Notes under the pieces: model-generated
Told to the model about the DNA's origin: nothing
The model's input: only the letters and a program-made list of their open reading frames with translations
The model's database searches: none
Assembly (NCBI RefSeq): GCF_004363245.1
Contig: NZ_SNYV01000011.1
Span: 744,001 to 808,000, forward strand
DNA length: 64,000 nt
Source of the DNA: Sphingobacterium yanglingense
GTDB lineage: Bacteria > Bacteroidota > Bacteroidia > Sphingobacteriales > Sphingobacteriaceae
Direction: 5' to 3'
Shown: positions 26,778 to 34,006 of the stretch, one piece after another
Layout of the letters: every line of letters begins with the position of its first letter
Numbering within the stretch: the first letter of the stretch is position 1
Translations under genes and position numbers: made by a program

Positions 26778-27212
26778 TCACTTCCGCCAGCACAGCCTGT
26801 ATATCAGCAATATCATAGAGATGATTACCAATAGCCAAGGCCACACAGATAGCGGATAGCTATCTTTCTTGCTGCTCGTCAGACTCTCTGTCTTGTTATT
26901 TTCCGTACCGATACTGTCGTAGCTATGATCTACTGTTGTAGTTTGGCGCTTTAACGCGCGCTGTTCGCCATAGGCTATCTGCCCCGAGCGGCTCCAAAGA
27001 CCGAGATCGGGATGAAAGAAGAAGCTGCTATCTCCCTTGTAGTGCCAATAGCGGTAGCTGCTGTCGTTACTATTGAACTGCATCCAAGAAGTAATAGATT
27101 CCACACGGCTTTGCGCCTGCCTGTCTTCCTGCAGCCGCTCACTTTTTTCTTTATTTACTTTGCATCCGAAACATACCGTGAGGAGCAGGAAATATAATAT
27201 TTTGTTTTTCAT
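26778..27212 (-). CDS. Small lipoprotein with C-terminal membrane helix
   Basis: 144 aa. Signal and lipobox 'LLTVCFGC' (Cys17), an outer linker rich in Glu, Arg, Ser and Gln, a Tyr/Trp-rich middle ('SSYRYWHYKGDSSFFFHPDLGLW') and a C-terminal transmembrane helix 'WPWLLVIISMILLIYRLCW' with a basic tail. A lipid anchor at one end and a helix at the other is the layout of a unimolecular spanin, which fits the CHAP amidase and small membrane protein upstream. That role is inference; the sequence itself is not recognised. Confidence 0.6.
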   Translation of the reverse strand: MKNKILYFLLLTVCFGCKVNKEKSERLQEDRQAQSRVESITSWMQFNSNDSSYRYWHYKGDSSFFFHPDLGLWSRSGQIAYGEQRALKRQTTTVDHSYDSIGTENNKTESLTSSKKDSYPLSVWPWLLVIISMILLIYRLCWRK

Positions 27213-27237
27213 AGCTGAATAAATTTATAGAAAGGTT

Positions 27238-27358
27238 GTCCTCCATGCTGGACAGGCGTGACACTTTTGACCGCAAAAGTGTCCAAAACTCGTCGCTCGA
27301 ACCTTTTGACTGTATTGTAGTGCCTCCCACTACTAATGTCAAAAGCTTCACAGGCGAC
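27238..27358 (+). repeat. Two-hairpin dispersed repeat, copy B
   Basis: It begins TTGTCCTCCATGCTGGACAG. Hairpin I is GACACTTTT (27260-27268) / AAAAGTGTC (27275-27283) with loop GACCGC. Hairpin II is TTTTGAC (27304-27310) / GTCAAAA (27338-27344), enclosing GTAGTG/CACTAC and flanked by GTCGC...GGCGAC. Next to it, at 27425-27452, is a short run of the TAGTATTTAG-type simple repeat (minus strand). Confidence 0.7.
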
Positions 27359-27454
27359 ATTGTTCGAATTTGTAAAGAATTTGCTCAGACTCCTTATTTA
27401 TTACTAGTCACTGACCACTCAGTCTAACTACTAAATACTAATATCTAAATACTA

Positions 27455-28420
27455 TCAATCAATCCACTCCGCATAGCTATACACCGTCCGCTGATGTCTT
27501 CTGCGGGATTCTACCCTATCGTTGCTATTGCCTTCGATAGTCCGTATGTACGATCCCTGCTTTTCTTTGATCAGCCCGACATGATGGATTCGCTTTAGCT
27601 TAGCGCTGTAGATGCTAAAGAGATCTGCTGGTTTTATCTTATCGGTGTCCTTGTAGCTTCTCGCCCTTGGGAACAATACCGGAGACCATGGGTTACGGGG
27701 CTGTGCAAAGCCTGCCTTCCCATAAACCCACGAGACAAAGGCAGCACACCATTCGTTCCCAGGGCCTAGGTCGGTGTAGTGGAGATATTGTTCGATACGA
27801 GGGCCGTCGTTGTTGCCCGTAGCTTCTTTTACTCCTAGTTCTGCTGAAGCAATGGTAATTATAAGGCTTCTTTTGTCCTCATTGGCGGACTGCCTAGGCA
27901 CTTTCCCTTGATAGAAAGTGCCGCAAAGATCAAGACTGTTTATCCTATGTTCATCACGGCTTCGTAAAGCTACACCGGCGGGTCCCAAGGTCGCCTGCCC
28001 TCGTATCCCTCCCTTCGACTGGGACTCCTGACCTAATGCAAAATGTACAGAATTGCAATCTGTAGCTTTACGGCCTTTGACTTCATATGCTAAAAGGTCG
28101 TTCAACGACCTAGGGCCATAATTAAGAGAAGCATGTTCTGTAAATTTTCTTCCTTTATCGCCTACAAAATTTTTGACGATTGTACTGGGATGCACGGACT
28201 TTGTGTCAAAAGTTTTAAGCGATGAGTTTAGCTTCGCTGAGCTACACTTCGTTCCGGTTTTTGCATACTTTTTAGCGGAAAAAAAGTATGTCCTCGTCAT
28301 GGAAAATGACGGATGGGTATTGGAGGGAATAGAGAGGGCTAGAAAACTACTTCTACTCCCTTTAACACTGCAAACAGCAGCAAGAAGAAAACTGAGAAAT
28401 AAAGAATACATTGTTGCCAT
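27455..28420 (-). CDS. CHAP-domain peptidoglycan amidase with repeat-derived N-terminus
   Basis: Open frame of 321 aa. Residues about 184-321 are a CHAP/NlpC-P60-like domain ('SAELGVKEATGNNDGPRIEQ', 'EWCAAFVSWVYG' with the catalytic Cys, 'HHVGLI' with the His, 'IEGNSND'). Residues about 30-180 have odd composition ('KTFDTKSVHPSTIVKNFVGD', 'ALRSRDEHRINSLDLCGTFY') and are the reading of repeat copy C. The first 27 residues overlap the 3' end of the membrane-protein gene in another frame. The native gene may begin at the GTG at 27901 (149 aa, starting VPRQSANEDKRS). The enzyme likely cleaves cell-wall peptides in a lysis-like cluster. Confidence 0.65.
   Translation of the reverse strand: MATMYSLFLSFLLAAVCSVKGSRSSFLALSIPSNTHPSFSMTRTYFFSAKKYAKTGTKCSSAKLNSSLKTFDTKSVHPSTIVKNFVGDKGRKFTEHASLNYGPRSLNDLLAYEVKGRKATDCNSVHFALGQESQSKGGIRGQATLGPAGVALRSRDEHRINSLDLCGTFYQGKVPRQSANEDKRSLIITIASAELGVKEATGNNDGPRIEQYLHYTDLGPGNEWCAAFVSWVYGKAGFAQPRNPWSPVLFPRARSYKDTDKIKPADLFSIYSAKLKRIHHVGLIKEKQGSYIRTIEGNSNDRVESRRRHQRTVYSYAEWID
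27895..28300 (-). repeat. Multi-hairpin dispersed repeat, copy C
   Basis: On the minus strand, in order: CATACTTTTT/AAAAAGTATG (plus 28264-28290, hairpin I), TTTTGAC/GTCAAAA (28171-28211, hairpin II), AGGTCGTT/AACGACCT (28095-28111), a 12-bp perfect pair CGTAAAGCTACA/TGTAGCTTTACG (27963-27974 and 28061-28072) and GGCACTTTC/GAAAGTGCC (27897-27922). The first part aligns to copy B (orientation reversed). The rest is extra structured sequence not seen in copies A, B and D. Confidence 0.65.
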
Positions 28421-28740
28421 GATGTCAATTGATTAAAATGTGAAAGAAAATCCTTGCGAAAGACTTTAAAGGGTTGCCATAATAGCTCCTGCAACCAGAG
28501 GCTGCACAGTACGGCAGCGAGGCTGACCAGGAGTCCAAACAGGGCTATCGTGAGGATACCGATGTCGAGTATCCCTGCTGTCGGGTCTACCCAAACGAGT
28601 ACTTTTCCTATTAAAGTAAATAATAATGTAAATATTACTAACCGACTGATTAAGTATGTTTTTAAATTCGAAAGGATAATATTTTGTCCTAACCTCCACC
28701 CTTGCTTGGAAGCCGGTAATCTGTGTGTAAGTGTTGCCAT
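28339..28740 (-). CDS. Small membrane protein of the lysis-like cluster
   Basis: 133 aa, three hydrophobic segments: 'YLISRLVIFTLLFTLIGKVLVWV' (about 29-51), 'GILTIALFGLLVSLAAVLCSLWL' (about 61-83) and 'CILYFSVFFLLLFAVLKGV' (about 111-129). It starts with a basic 'MATLTHRLPASKQGWRLG'. Size and topology resemble a class I holin, and it lies just upstream of a CHAP amidase and a spanin-like lipoprotein. It has no recognisable family; the 3' end is overlapped by the amidase open frame. Confidence 0.55.
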   Translation of the reverse strand: MATLTHRLPASKQGWRLGQNIILSNLKTYLISRLVIFTLLFTLIGKVLVWVDPTAGILDIGILTIALFGLLVSLAAVLCSLWLQELLWQPFKVFRKDFLSHFNQLTSWQQCILYFSVFFLLLFAVLKGVEVVF

Positions 28741-28746
28741 TTTTTT

Positions 28747-28810
28747 TAGTATTTAGTAGTTAGTATTTAGATGTTAGTATTTAGTAGTTAGATATTAGTA
28801 TTTAGATATT
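28747..28810. repeat. TAGTATTTAG-type simple repeat
   Basis: About seven degenerate units of TTAGTATTTAG/TAGATATTAG/GTAGTTAG fill the gap between the 133-aa and 198-aa genes. Similar runs are at 27425-27452 (other orientation), 29790-29838 and 30018-30095. Confidence 0.7.
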
Positions 28811-28811
28811 A

Positions 28812-28833
28812 GGAAGGGCCCGAAGGCCCGTTC
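28812..28833 (-). terminator. Hairpin with UUCG tetraloop
   Basis: On the minus strand GGAACGGGCC-TTCG-GGCCCTTCC, a GC-rich stem closed by a C(UUCG)G tetraloop, 19-40 nt after the stop of the 198-aa gene. No T run follows (TAATATCT), so it may act with Rho or as a stabiliser. Confidence 0.55.
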
Positions 28834-28851
28834 CGTTAGACTACCTATAAG

Positions 28852-29448
28852 TTAATCTGGGGTCGAATCCTCACCATAGTCTTTGATTTCTACGGTCTTT
28901 TTGCCGGGGGTATCGGTCAACGTAATTCGGTACTTGGAATTTTCGTAATCGGGGTTGTCCTCGGTCATGGTATACTTCCATTGTGTACTTGTGCTGTCAG
29001 CGGGTGTCACTGTGGCTATTCCACTCTCGATGACCGCATCATTGGGCCCCAGCACTTCTACTTTGACATCGACGACCTTAAGCACGTCTTTGATCAATAA
29101 GGAAATAGTCTCGCCGGTATTACCTTTGTATTCGGTATCATCCAATAGTGCTACATAGGGCTTTACGAGATAGTCTCTAAAGGCTACGTTGTAGGCCGTC
29201 TGATTGATGTTTGCTTTTGCCTGATAGGCTTCTTTAAGCTGCGGATCCTGTATCGCTGCTTTGGCATACAGTGCCGCTCTAGTGAACTTGTTCATGACCG
29301 CCCGCTGATCGCTGGTATACTCGCGATTGGCCTTTTGCCTAGCTCTTTTGGCTATGATGGTCTGATCGCCTTTTAATCGAAACACGAGGTTTCGTCCTAC
29401 TCTACCTGATGTGCCCTGCATGATCAGGTTGTCTTTTGATTTTGCCAT
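28852..29448 (-). CDS. Hypothetical protein, Bacteroidota-restricted type
   Basis: 198 aa. The N-terminal half 'LIMQGTSGRVGRNLVFRLKGDQTIIAKRARQKANREYTSDQRAVMNKF' is basic and helical; similar short proteins are common in Bacteroidota, often as lone or phage-associated genes. The C-terminal half (about 120-198) is beta-rich ('VVDVKVEVLGPNDAVIESGI', 'YRITLTDTPGKKTVEIKDYG') and ends acidic. A structural or surface function is possible. It is first in the minus-strand cluster with the membrane protein, amidase and lipoprotein. Confidence 0.55.
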   Translation of the reverse strand: MAKSKDNLIMQGTSGRVGRNLVFRLKGDQTIIAKRARQKANREYTSDQRAVMNKFTRAALYAKAAIQDPQLKEAYQAKANINQTAYNVAFRDYLVKPYVALLDDTEYKGNTGETISLLIKDVLKVVDVKVEVLGPNDAVIESGIATVTPADSTSTQWKYTMTEDNPDYENSKYRITLTDTPGKKTVEIKDYGEDSTPD

Positions 29449-29649
29449 TTTTTTAAAATTTATTGACGTTTATAATTCTGTTTGTGCAAGCTTGCTACCG
29501 GGGCGCCTTCCGACCTGCTTACGAAACAAAGGTTTAAACAAAAAATGATAAAACAATGGTTGTTAGCCTGTTGTGACGATATAGGATGAAAAAGGAAGGA
29601 ATAGGAAGGGAAAGGAAGTGCATCTCTTGTCTTCGGTGCCAGACGGGCA

Positions 29650-29775
29650 CCTAGTTTCCTTCGGAGATTGCTCCGCAATTTTGACCGCAAAAGTAGCAAA
29701 ACTCGCCACTGGAATCTTTTTGCTGTATGGCAGTGCATCCCATTTCAGTTGCAAAAAAATTCGAAGGTGGCAATT
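29650..29775 (+). repeat. Two-hairpin dispersed repeat, copy D
   Basis: TTTT-GACCGC-AAAA (29679-29692, reduced hairpin I) then TTTTTGC (29717-29723) / GCAAAAA (29751-29757, hairpin II). The sequence between (CTGTATGGCAGTGCATCCCA) aligns with copies B and C. In hairpin II, the GAC/GTC pair of copy B is GC/GC here with pairing kept. Confidence 0.6.
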
Positions 29776-29789
29776 CTGCTGAATGTAGG

Positions 29790-29838
29790 GATAGATGTTA
29801 GTATTGAGTAGTTAGATATTAGTATTTAGATGGGAGAT
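29790..29838. repeat. TAGTATTTAG-type simple repeat
   Basis: GTTAGTATTGAGTAGTTAGA followed by TATTAGTATTTAGATGGGAG; the same short units as at 28747-28810. Confidence 0.6.
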
Positions 29839-29850
29839 ATGAGATATCAT

Positions 29851-29918
29851 TGTCTTAAACATGTGTCGCTGTTGTGTCAAACATGTGTGGTTATTGTGTC
29901 AAACATGTGTCGTTGTTG
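29851..29918 (+). repeat. Tandem repeat of about 22 bp with ACATGT core
   Basis: Three head-to-tail units: TGTCTTAAACATGTGTCGCTG (24 nt), TGTCAAACATGTGTGGTTAT (22 nt) and TGTCAAACATGTGTCGTTGT (22 nt), then TGTGGCGC. Each has the palindrome ACATGT. The 29449-30088 gap has no gene; it holds copy D, this array and simple repeats. Confidence 0.7.
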
Positions 29919-30017
29919 TGTGGCGCTTGTTTGTTTTATGTTTGCTTTATGTTCTTTTTAGGGGTGTTTGCGGTTCATAGAAGGCGCATAGAAGGTTCAG
30001 AGAATGTGTGGAGGGGA

Positions 30018-30095
30018 GTTAGATTTTAGTATTTAGTAGTTAGTAGTTAGATTAGAGATGTGAGATATGAGATGTGAGATATGAGATGTTAGACT
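30018..30095. repeat. TAGTATTTAG and GAGATATGAGATGT simple repeats
   Basis: Units of TTAGTATTTAGTAGTTAGTAG followed by GATGTGAGATATGAGATGTG repeated, running into the 3' end of the 100-aa gene (stop at 30089). It is a likely hotspot for slippage. Confidence 0.55.
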
Positions 30096-30391
30096 TGGGG
30101 TTCGGGTTTGCGTTTGTGTTTTTTGATGGCTTTGAGGATTTCGTCGGTGAGGTAGTAATCTTTGGAATCGAGCTCATAGGAGGTGAATAGCTTTTTGAGG
30201 CGATAGAATTTGGTATCGGCAACTTTGAAAATATCTTTGAGGTCTGAGTTGTCAATGATCATCTTCTGTAGGGCTTCTTTGTCGGTGGGGGTCAATACCG
30301 AAATCAGCTTTACGATAAGCTGGTTCTGTTTTTTGGTCAACTTCAATCCTTTCTTGTTCTGCTGAATCAATACTTTGATTAACTGTTCCAT
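30089..30391 (-). CDS. Small helical protein, HTH-like
   Basis: 100 aa, mostly helical and basic. 'DLKDIFKVADTKFYRLKKLFTSYEL' (about 50-74) looks like a recognition helix-turn-helix followed by 'DSKDYYLTDEILKAIKKHKRK', as in Bacteroidota MerR-like/HTH_17 excisionase-type proteins. The stop codon lies in simple repeats. It follows the 192-aa gene by 22 bp and is last in the putative signalling operon. Function is not known. Confidence 0.5.
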   Translation of the reverse strand: MEQLIKVLIQQNKKGLKLTKKQNQLIVKLISVLTPTDKEALQKMIIDNSDLKDIFKVADTKFYRLKKLFTSYELDSKDYYLTDEILKAIKKHKRKPEPQV

Positions 30392-30413
30392 AAAGCTTAG
30401 TGTCTAGGTTGTC

Positions 30414-30992
30414 CTACGCTGTTTTGTCCTGATAATGTTTTAGCTGCACCAGCATTTCTTCGAGTAGCTTCCGTACGTTGATAATGGTATACCGGTCCAG
30501 TTGGCTGTACTTTTTACGCAGGCTTTCGTACGATAGATTGTCCTGTGCATTTGTTCTGAAGCTTGCCTGCAGAAAATAAAAATAAGGTTTTAGCTGCTGC
30601 TCGGCGAGTATACCTGTATCGCGGGCGAGGCGCAACAACAAGAGCATCTGTCGTGCTGTAAGCCCTATACTACACTTTGCTCTGCCGGTGGGCATCAGTT
30701 CGGCAAAACCACTTAACCATTGCCTATAGAATGCTATCTGGTCAAGGTAAAAGCCCTCGTAGGCCGTGTGATTAATACCTGAGTGTTCTATTGCCTGCTG
30801 CAGTTCTATGCGTGCGTCAACCTGCTCCTGCATATCCGAACAGAAGTGGTCCAGCGCGGTCACAAACTCCATAATCTGCTTATTAAAAGCTAATAATACG
30901 GCACGCCTCTCTTTTATGCCAGCTTCATTCTGAAGTTCTAAAAATTTCGACCAAATGCTTTCGAATTGGCACTGAAGTGCTGTAATTGTCAT
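30414..30992 (-). CDS. Helical protein, weak resemblance to RteC C-terminal half
   Basis: 192 aa, nearly all alpha helix. 'LTARQMLLLLRLARDTGIL...YFYFLQASFRTNAQDNLSYESLRKKYSQLDRYTIINVRKLLEEML' (about 109-185) has the spacing of the RteC family C-terminus (regulators of Bacteroides conjugative elements), but similarity is only in pattern. It starts 2 nt after the LytTR regulator stop codon, so the two are translationally coupled. A regulatory role downstream of the response regulator is inferred. Confidence 0.5.
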   Translation of the reverse strand: MTITALQCQFESIWSKFLELQNEAGIKERRAVLLAFNKQIMEFVTALDHFCSDMQEQVDARIELQQAIEHSGINHTAYEGFYLDQIAFYRQWLSGFAELMPTGRAKCSIGLTARQMLLLLRLARDTGILAEQQLKPYFYFLQASFRTNAQDNLSYESLRKKYSQLDRYTIINVRKLLEEMLVQLKHYQDKTA

Positions 30993-30994
30993 TT

Positions 30995-31747
30995 CTATCT
31001 GTATCTAATTGTTCTCGTATTCAGTGCATTCATTACCCTATCCTTATACGTACGTCCTACCGGCACAGCCGTGCAGGTCGAGTTGCGTAGGGTTATCATC
31101 TCGCACTTACTATCTACACTCCCTATATTCTTGAATGCCAGTATAAAACCGCGATGTACACGGATAAAGTGTTCTGTAGGTAGTAGCTTTTCAAATTCGA
31201 CCAGTGGCAAATTAACCCTATGGGTGCCGTCGGTATGTGTTATCAAAGACTCATCGGAATCCGCTTCTATACATTCGATATCGATCAATTGAAGGTTCAG
31301 CGCGCCGCCTCCAAAGAGCTTAAACATAACGTATTCTTCCAAGCCGAGCGGTACTACCTCACAACCACCTGCGCCTGCTCGATTTGTAGCCATCCTCTGC
31401 CATACCCGATCTATCGCTGTATGAAAATGCTCTGGCTTGACAGGCTTGGTGAGGTAGAATGCTATACCCAACTGAAAAAGCGCTGCGCCATATTCAACGT
31501 CTGCTGAACAGCAGATTACCTCTACCCGACCGACCAATAGGCTCATCAGTTCCAATCCATGGATAAAGGGCATGTGCATATCCACAAAGACCAGCTCCAC
31601 ATGATACTTCTCTATGAGTGCAAGTACTTGACGGGCATCCTGTGTACCCCCTGCATAAAGTAGGTCGTGCCTTTGTTTTATCAATGATTTCAAGGTATTG
31701 ATGCCCTCTATCTCATCATCTACGACCAAACATTTCAATCTTTTCAT
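30995..31747 (-). CDS. LytTR-family response regulator
   Basis: 250 aa. Receiver domain (1-120) with acidic pocket 'VVDDE' (8-12), phospho-acceptor D56 in 'LVFVDMHMP' and K101 in 'YLTKPV'. The LytTR DNA-binding domain (about 145-245) has 'IECIEADSDESLITHTDG', 'FEKLLPTEHFIRVHRGFILAFKNI' and 'VPVGRTYKDRV', the family signatures. LytTR proteins bind direct repeats of about 9 bp spaced by two turns. It sits between the histidine-kinase-like gene and the 192-aa gene, all on the same strand. Confidence 0.93.
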   Translation of the reverse strand: MKRLKCLVVDDEIEGINTLKSLIKQRHDLLYAGGTQDARQVLALIEKYHVELVFVDMHMPFIHGLELMSLLVGRVEVICCSADVEYGAALFQLGIAFYLTKPVKPEHFHTAIDRVWQRMATNRAGAGGCEVVPLGLEEYVMFKLFGGGALNLQLIDIECIEADSDESLITHTDGTHRVNLPLVEFEKLLPTEHFIRVHRGFILAFKNIGSVDSKCEMITLRNSTCTAVPVGRTYKDRVMNALNTRTIRYR

Positions 31748-31798
31748 ATGTGTACATATTACGCATTATCATAAGTTACTGAATTATAATCACATGCA

Positions 31799-32836
31799 CT
31801 ACCCTTGGTCTATCCTTAATCCAGTATAATACCAATCGTCGGCCATCTCCAAAGCTTCGAAGTGGTAGCGTCCCGGAAATGCAATTTCCAATCTGGAGCG
31901 TAAGTTTTTATGTCCTGTCCCCAGCGAACTCAGACCGACCTTCGCTCTATCGATTTTGTTGGTGCATTCAAACAGCAGCATATCGTCCGTAATCAACAGC
32001 CTTATCTCCATAGGGTATTGCGCATCGGTATATACTCCATATTTGAAGGCATTCTCGACCAATGTGATTAGCGACACCGGCACGATTTTGTGCGATAGCG
32101 ACATACCTTGCACCGTATAGTCGATATAGGTATTTTCAAAACGGCTCCGTTCCAATGCGATGTAGCATTCCAAGGCCTCCACTTCCTTATACAGTAACAC
32201 CTTCTTTTTACCTTCCTCGGAGGCAGACAAGGTATACTTCATCAAATCAGCTAGACTATCCATATCCTTTGCTACTTCTGGAAGTACCGTCTGCGTCCTG
32301 CTGCGCATACCCGAGAGCACATTGAATAGAAAATACGGACTCAACTGTACCGTACGCAAAGCAAACTCCATCTCCTTGGCCTCTATTTCTTTTTCATAAC
32401 GTAGCAGCTCCTGTTCCCGCCTTAAACGATCATTGACACGCGACTTGATGTGAAAGAGCAAGCCCCCCGCCATAATCCATACCCCAATGTAATTGGCAAA
32501 CATGGTCCAGTAGTACTGTTCGCGTTTGGTAGAGAATAGCTCTTCCTTGAGCTCGATCCACCCCCTCCCCATATAGTGTACACCTTCGGTAAGCACGACA
32601 TAGAGTATAATGATGAGCACGATAGACTTCCAGACCATTTTTTTCAAAAAAACAACGTACAATATCGCCAGACATCCGTTGAAAACGACGAGTAGAATAA
32701 GCCAGGCCAGTAACTGGCTGAGCCAACCCGTTTCTGGGTGCACCTTACTGTTGATGAGCAACATCAGAAGCATATATAATGGCCAACAAATCAACTGAAC
32801 CCTAATGCTCTCCTGTAAGAAGATTTTAGTAAGCAT
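31799..32836 (-). CDS. LytS-type histidine-kinase-like protein with Tyr in place of the phospho-acceptor His
   Basis: 345 aa. Four membrane segments in the first 130 residues, a coiled-coil linker 'RVNDRLRREQELLRYEKEIEAKEMEFALR' (about 133-161), then the His_kinase motif, which should read PHFLFN but reads 'LSPYFLFNVLSG' (Y168, codon TAT). The ATP-binding part is intact: 'SLITLVENAFKYGV' (N box) and 'SLGTGHKNLRSRL' (G box). It may signal without autophosphorylation, or pair with another kinase. It lies 51 bp upstream of the response regulator and 56 bp after the acyltransferase. Confidence 0.88.
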   Translation of the reverse strand: MLTKIFLQESIRVQLICWPLYMLLMLLINSKVHPETGWLSQLLAWLILLVVFNGCLAILYVVFLKKMVWKSIVLIIILYVVLTEGVHYMGRGWIELKEELFSTKREQYYWTMFANYIGVWIMAGGLLFHIKSRVNDRLRREQELLRYEKEIEAKEMEFALRTVQLSPYFLFNVLSGMRSRTQTVLPEVAKDMDSLADLMKYTLSASEEGKKKVLLYKEVEALECYIALERSRFENTYIDYTVQGMSLSHKIVPVSLITLVENAFKYGVYTDAQYPMEIRLLITDDMLLFECTNKIDRAKVGLSSLGTGHKNLRSRLEIAFPGRYHFEALEMADDWYYTGLRIDQG

Positions 32837-32892
32837 AGGTTAAAATTTTGTTTAGTAGCTCTAATATACAAAAACTTCTGATGCTTAATAAA

Positions 32893-33942
32893 TTACGGCG
32901 AACCTCCGTAGCCTGTCAACCGTAGCGTGTCAATTTTTTCCTGAGCGATTGAGAACTTTACTAAATCCCGTTTGCGGTACAAGTCACAAATGCCATCACT
33001 CCTGTAGTATATACCATATTGCATCGGGTCGTCATAAGGTTCCTTTTCCAGTGTATACCACTCGCCACACCTGTACTGTGCATCCGGCCTTATCTTCTGG
33101 AGGAACGGCCAGTTCGTCCATTGCTCTGGCCAGTGCACTAAATAGCTTCCAAACCAACCGTATAGCCTATATAGCACCGATCGAGCAAAGAGTGTCCGAT
33201 TAGAATGAGCTACTGGCGCTATAGTAGGCATGCTCTCTATGCTAATGGTATTCTCCCCCCGAACGGCCAGCATGGGGTAGATCGGTAATTTTAGCGCATG
33301 TGCTACGCTGATCGCTCCGCGTGGGACCTCAATCTCGCAGCCCAAAAACTCGACCTGCTCCAATAGATGTCTTTTGCCATATTTTATCCCCTCCAGCCCA
33401 TCGACATATACCAATAGATGATGTCCCCGGGCGCTAAGCTCGTACATCTTACGGAGCGATGCGCGATCGGTGGCATTGATCAGGGTAAACCGGCCTTTGC
33501 GCCTAGCTCGGCCCAGCAGTTTTTCCAGCCCTGTGTTACGCTGCTCCCATTCGTTGTACACCTTGTCTCCCACCAGGAGTGCAAAGGGTTCTCTCGCTCT
33601 TAGGAGAAGGTAGTTGATCAACTGATAGGCGCCAAAGTGGTAAGTGCATATCATGCCTGTCTGCGCTCTGATTTTTTGTAGAAACCCCTTCCATCCCCTT
33701 ATCTTATAGGGGTACGTCCCTGCAAACAGCTTGAGGTCCCAAGTATCCATCTTGAGCTGCCAGAGGCTATCCCTAAATATCTTTCGGTGCGCCCGGTAGT
33801 CCAATTCTGGAAAAAAGAAAGCCATATTCGCGCTCATATCGGTAAGGCGATTCACGATGGTTTGATTCCAATCTATACCTTCCTTATAGAGTCTGTCATG
33901 GAGCCGCTGTAGCTCCTTTGTGTAATCTTGTACGGTATCCAT
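32893..33942 (-). CDS. LpxL/HtrB-like (LABLAT) acyltransferase homologue with altered motif
   Basis: 349 aa from ATG 33942. A longer frame to 34044 overlaps the peptide gene and its extra 34 residues look non-coding. Family features: 'GMICTYHFGAYQLINYLL' (catalytic-motif region, residues 97-114), 'LLVYVDGLEGIKYG', and 'CEIEVPRGAISVAHALKLPIYPMLAV', which match the conserved blocks of lipid A late acyltransferases. The catalytic HX4D/E is HX4Q (H102, Q107), so activity or substrate may differ. No N-terminal membrane helix is seen. It lies between the peptide gene and the kinase, so it could modify the peptide or a lipid partner; this is inference. Confidence 0.75.
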   Translation of the reverse strand: MDTVQDYTKELQRLHDRLYKEGIDWNQTIVNRLTDMSANMAFFFPELDYRAHRKIFRDSLWQLKMDTWDLKLFAGTYPYKIRGWKGFLQKIRAQTGMICTYHFGAYQLINYLLLRAREPFALLVGDKVYNEWEQRNTGLEKLLGRARRKGRFTLINATDRASLRKMYELSARGHHLLVYVDGLEGIKYGKRHLLEQVEFLGCEIEVPRGAISVAHALKLPIYPMLAVRGENTISIESMPTIAPVAHSNRTLFARSVLYRLYGWFGSYLVHWPEQWTNWPFLQKIRPDAQYRCGEWYTLEKEPYDDPMQYGIYYRSDGICDLYRKRDLVKFSIAQEKIDTLRLTGYGGSP

Positions 33943-34006
33943 ATCGTTAACTTTTTTATCGTTACGGAGACTTTCCACAATCCTGGTCAGCCCCCGTAAC
34001 TGTAGA

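Noticed and set aside
29851..29918. CRISPR array
   Set aside because: Units are contiguous without unique spacers, only three copies, and no cas genes.
26778..30992. Prophage
   Set aside because: Only lysis-like genes are present; no capsid, portal, terminase or integrase was seen.
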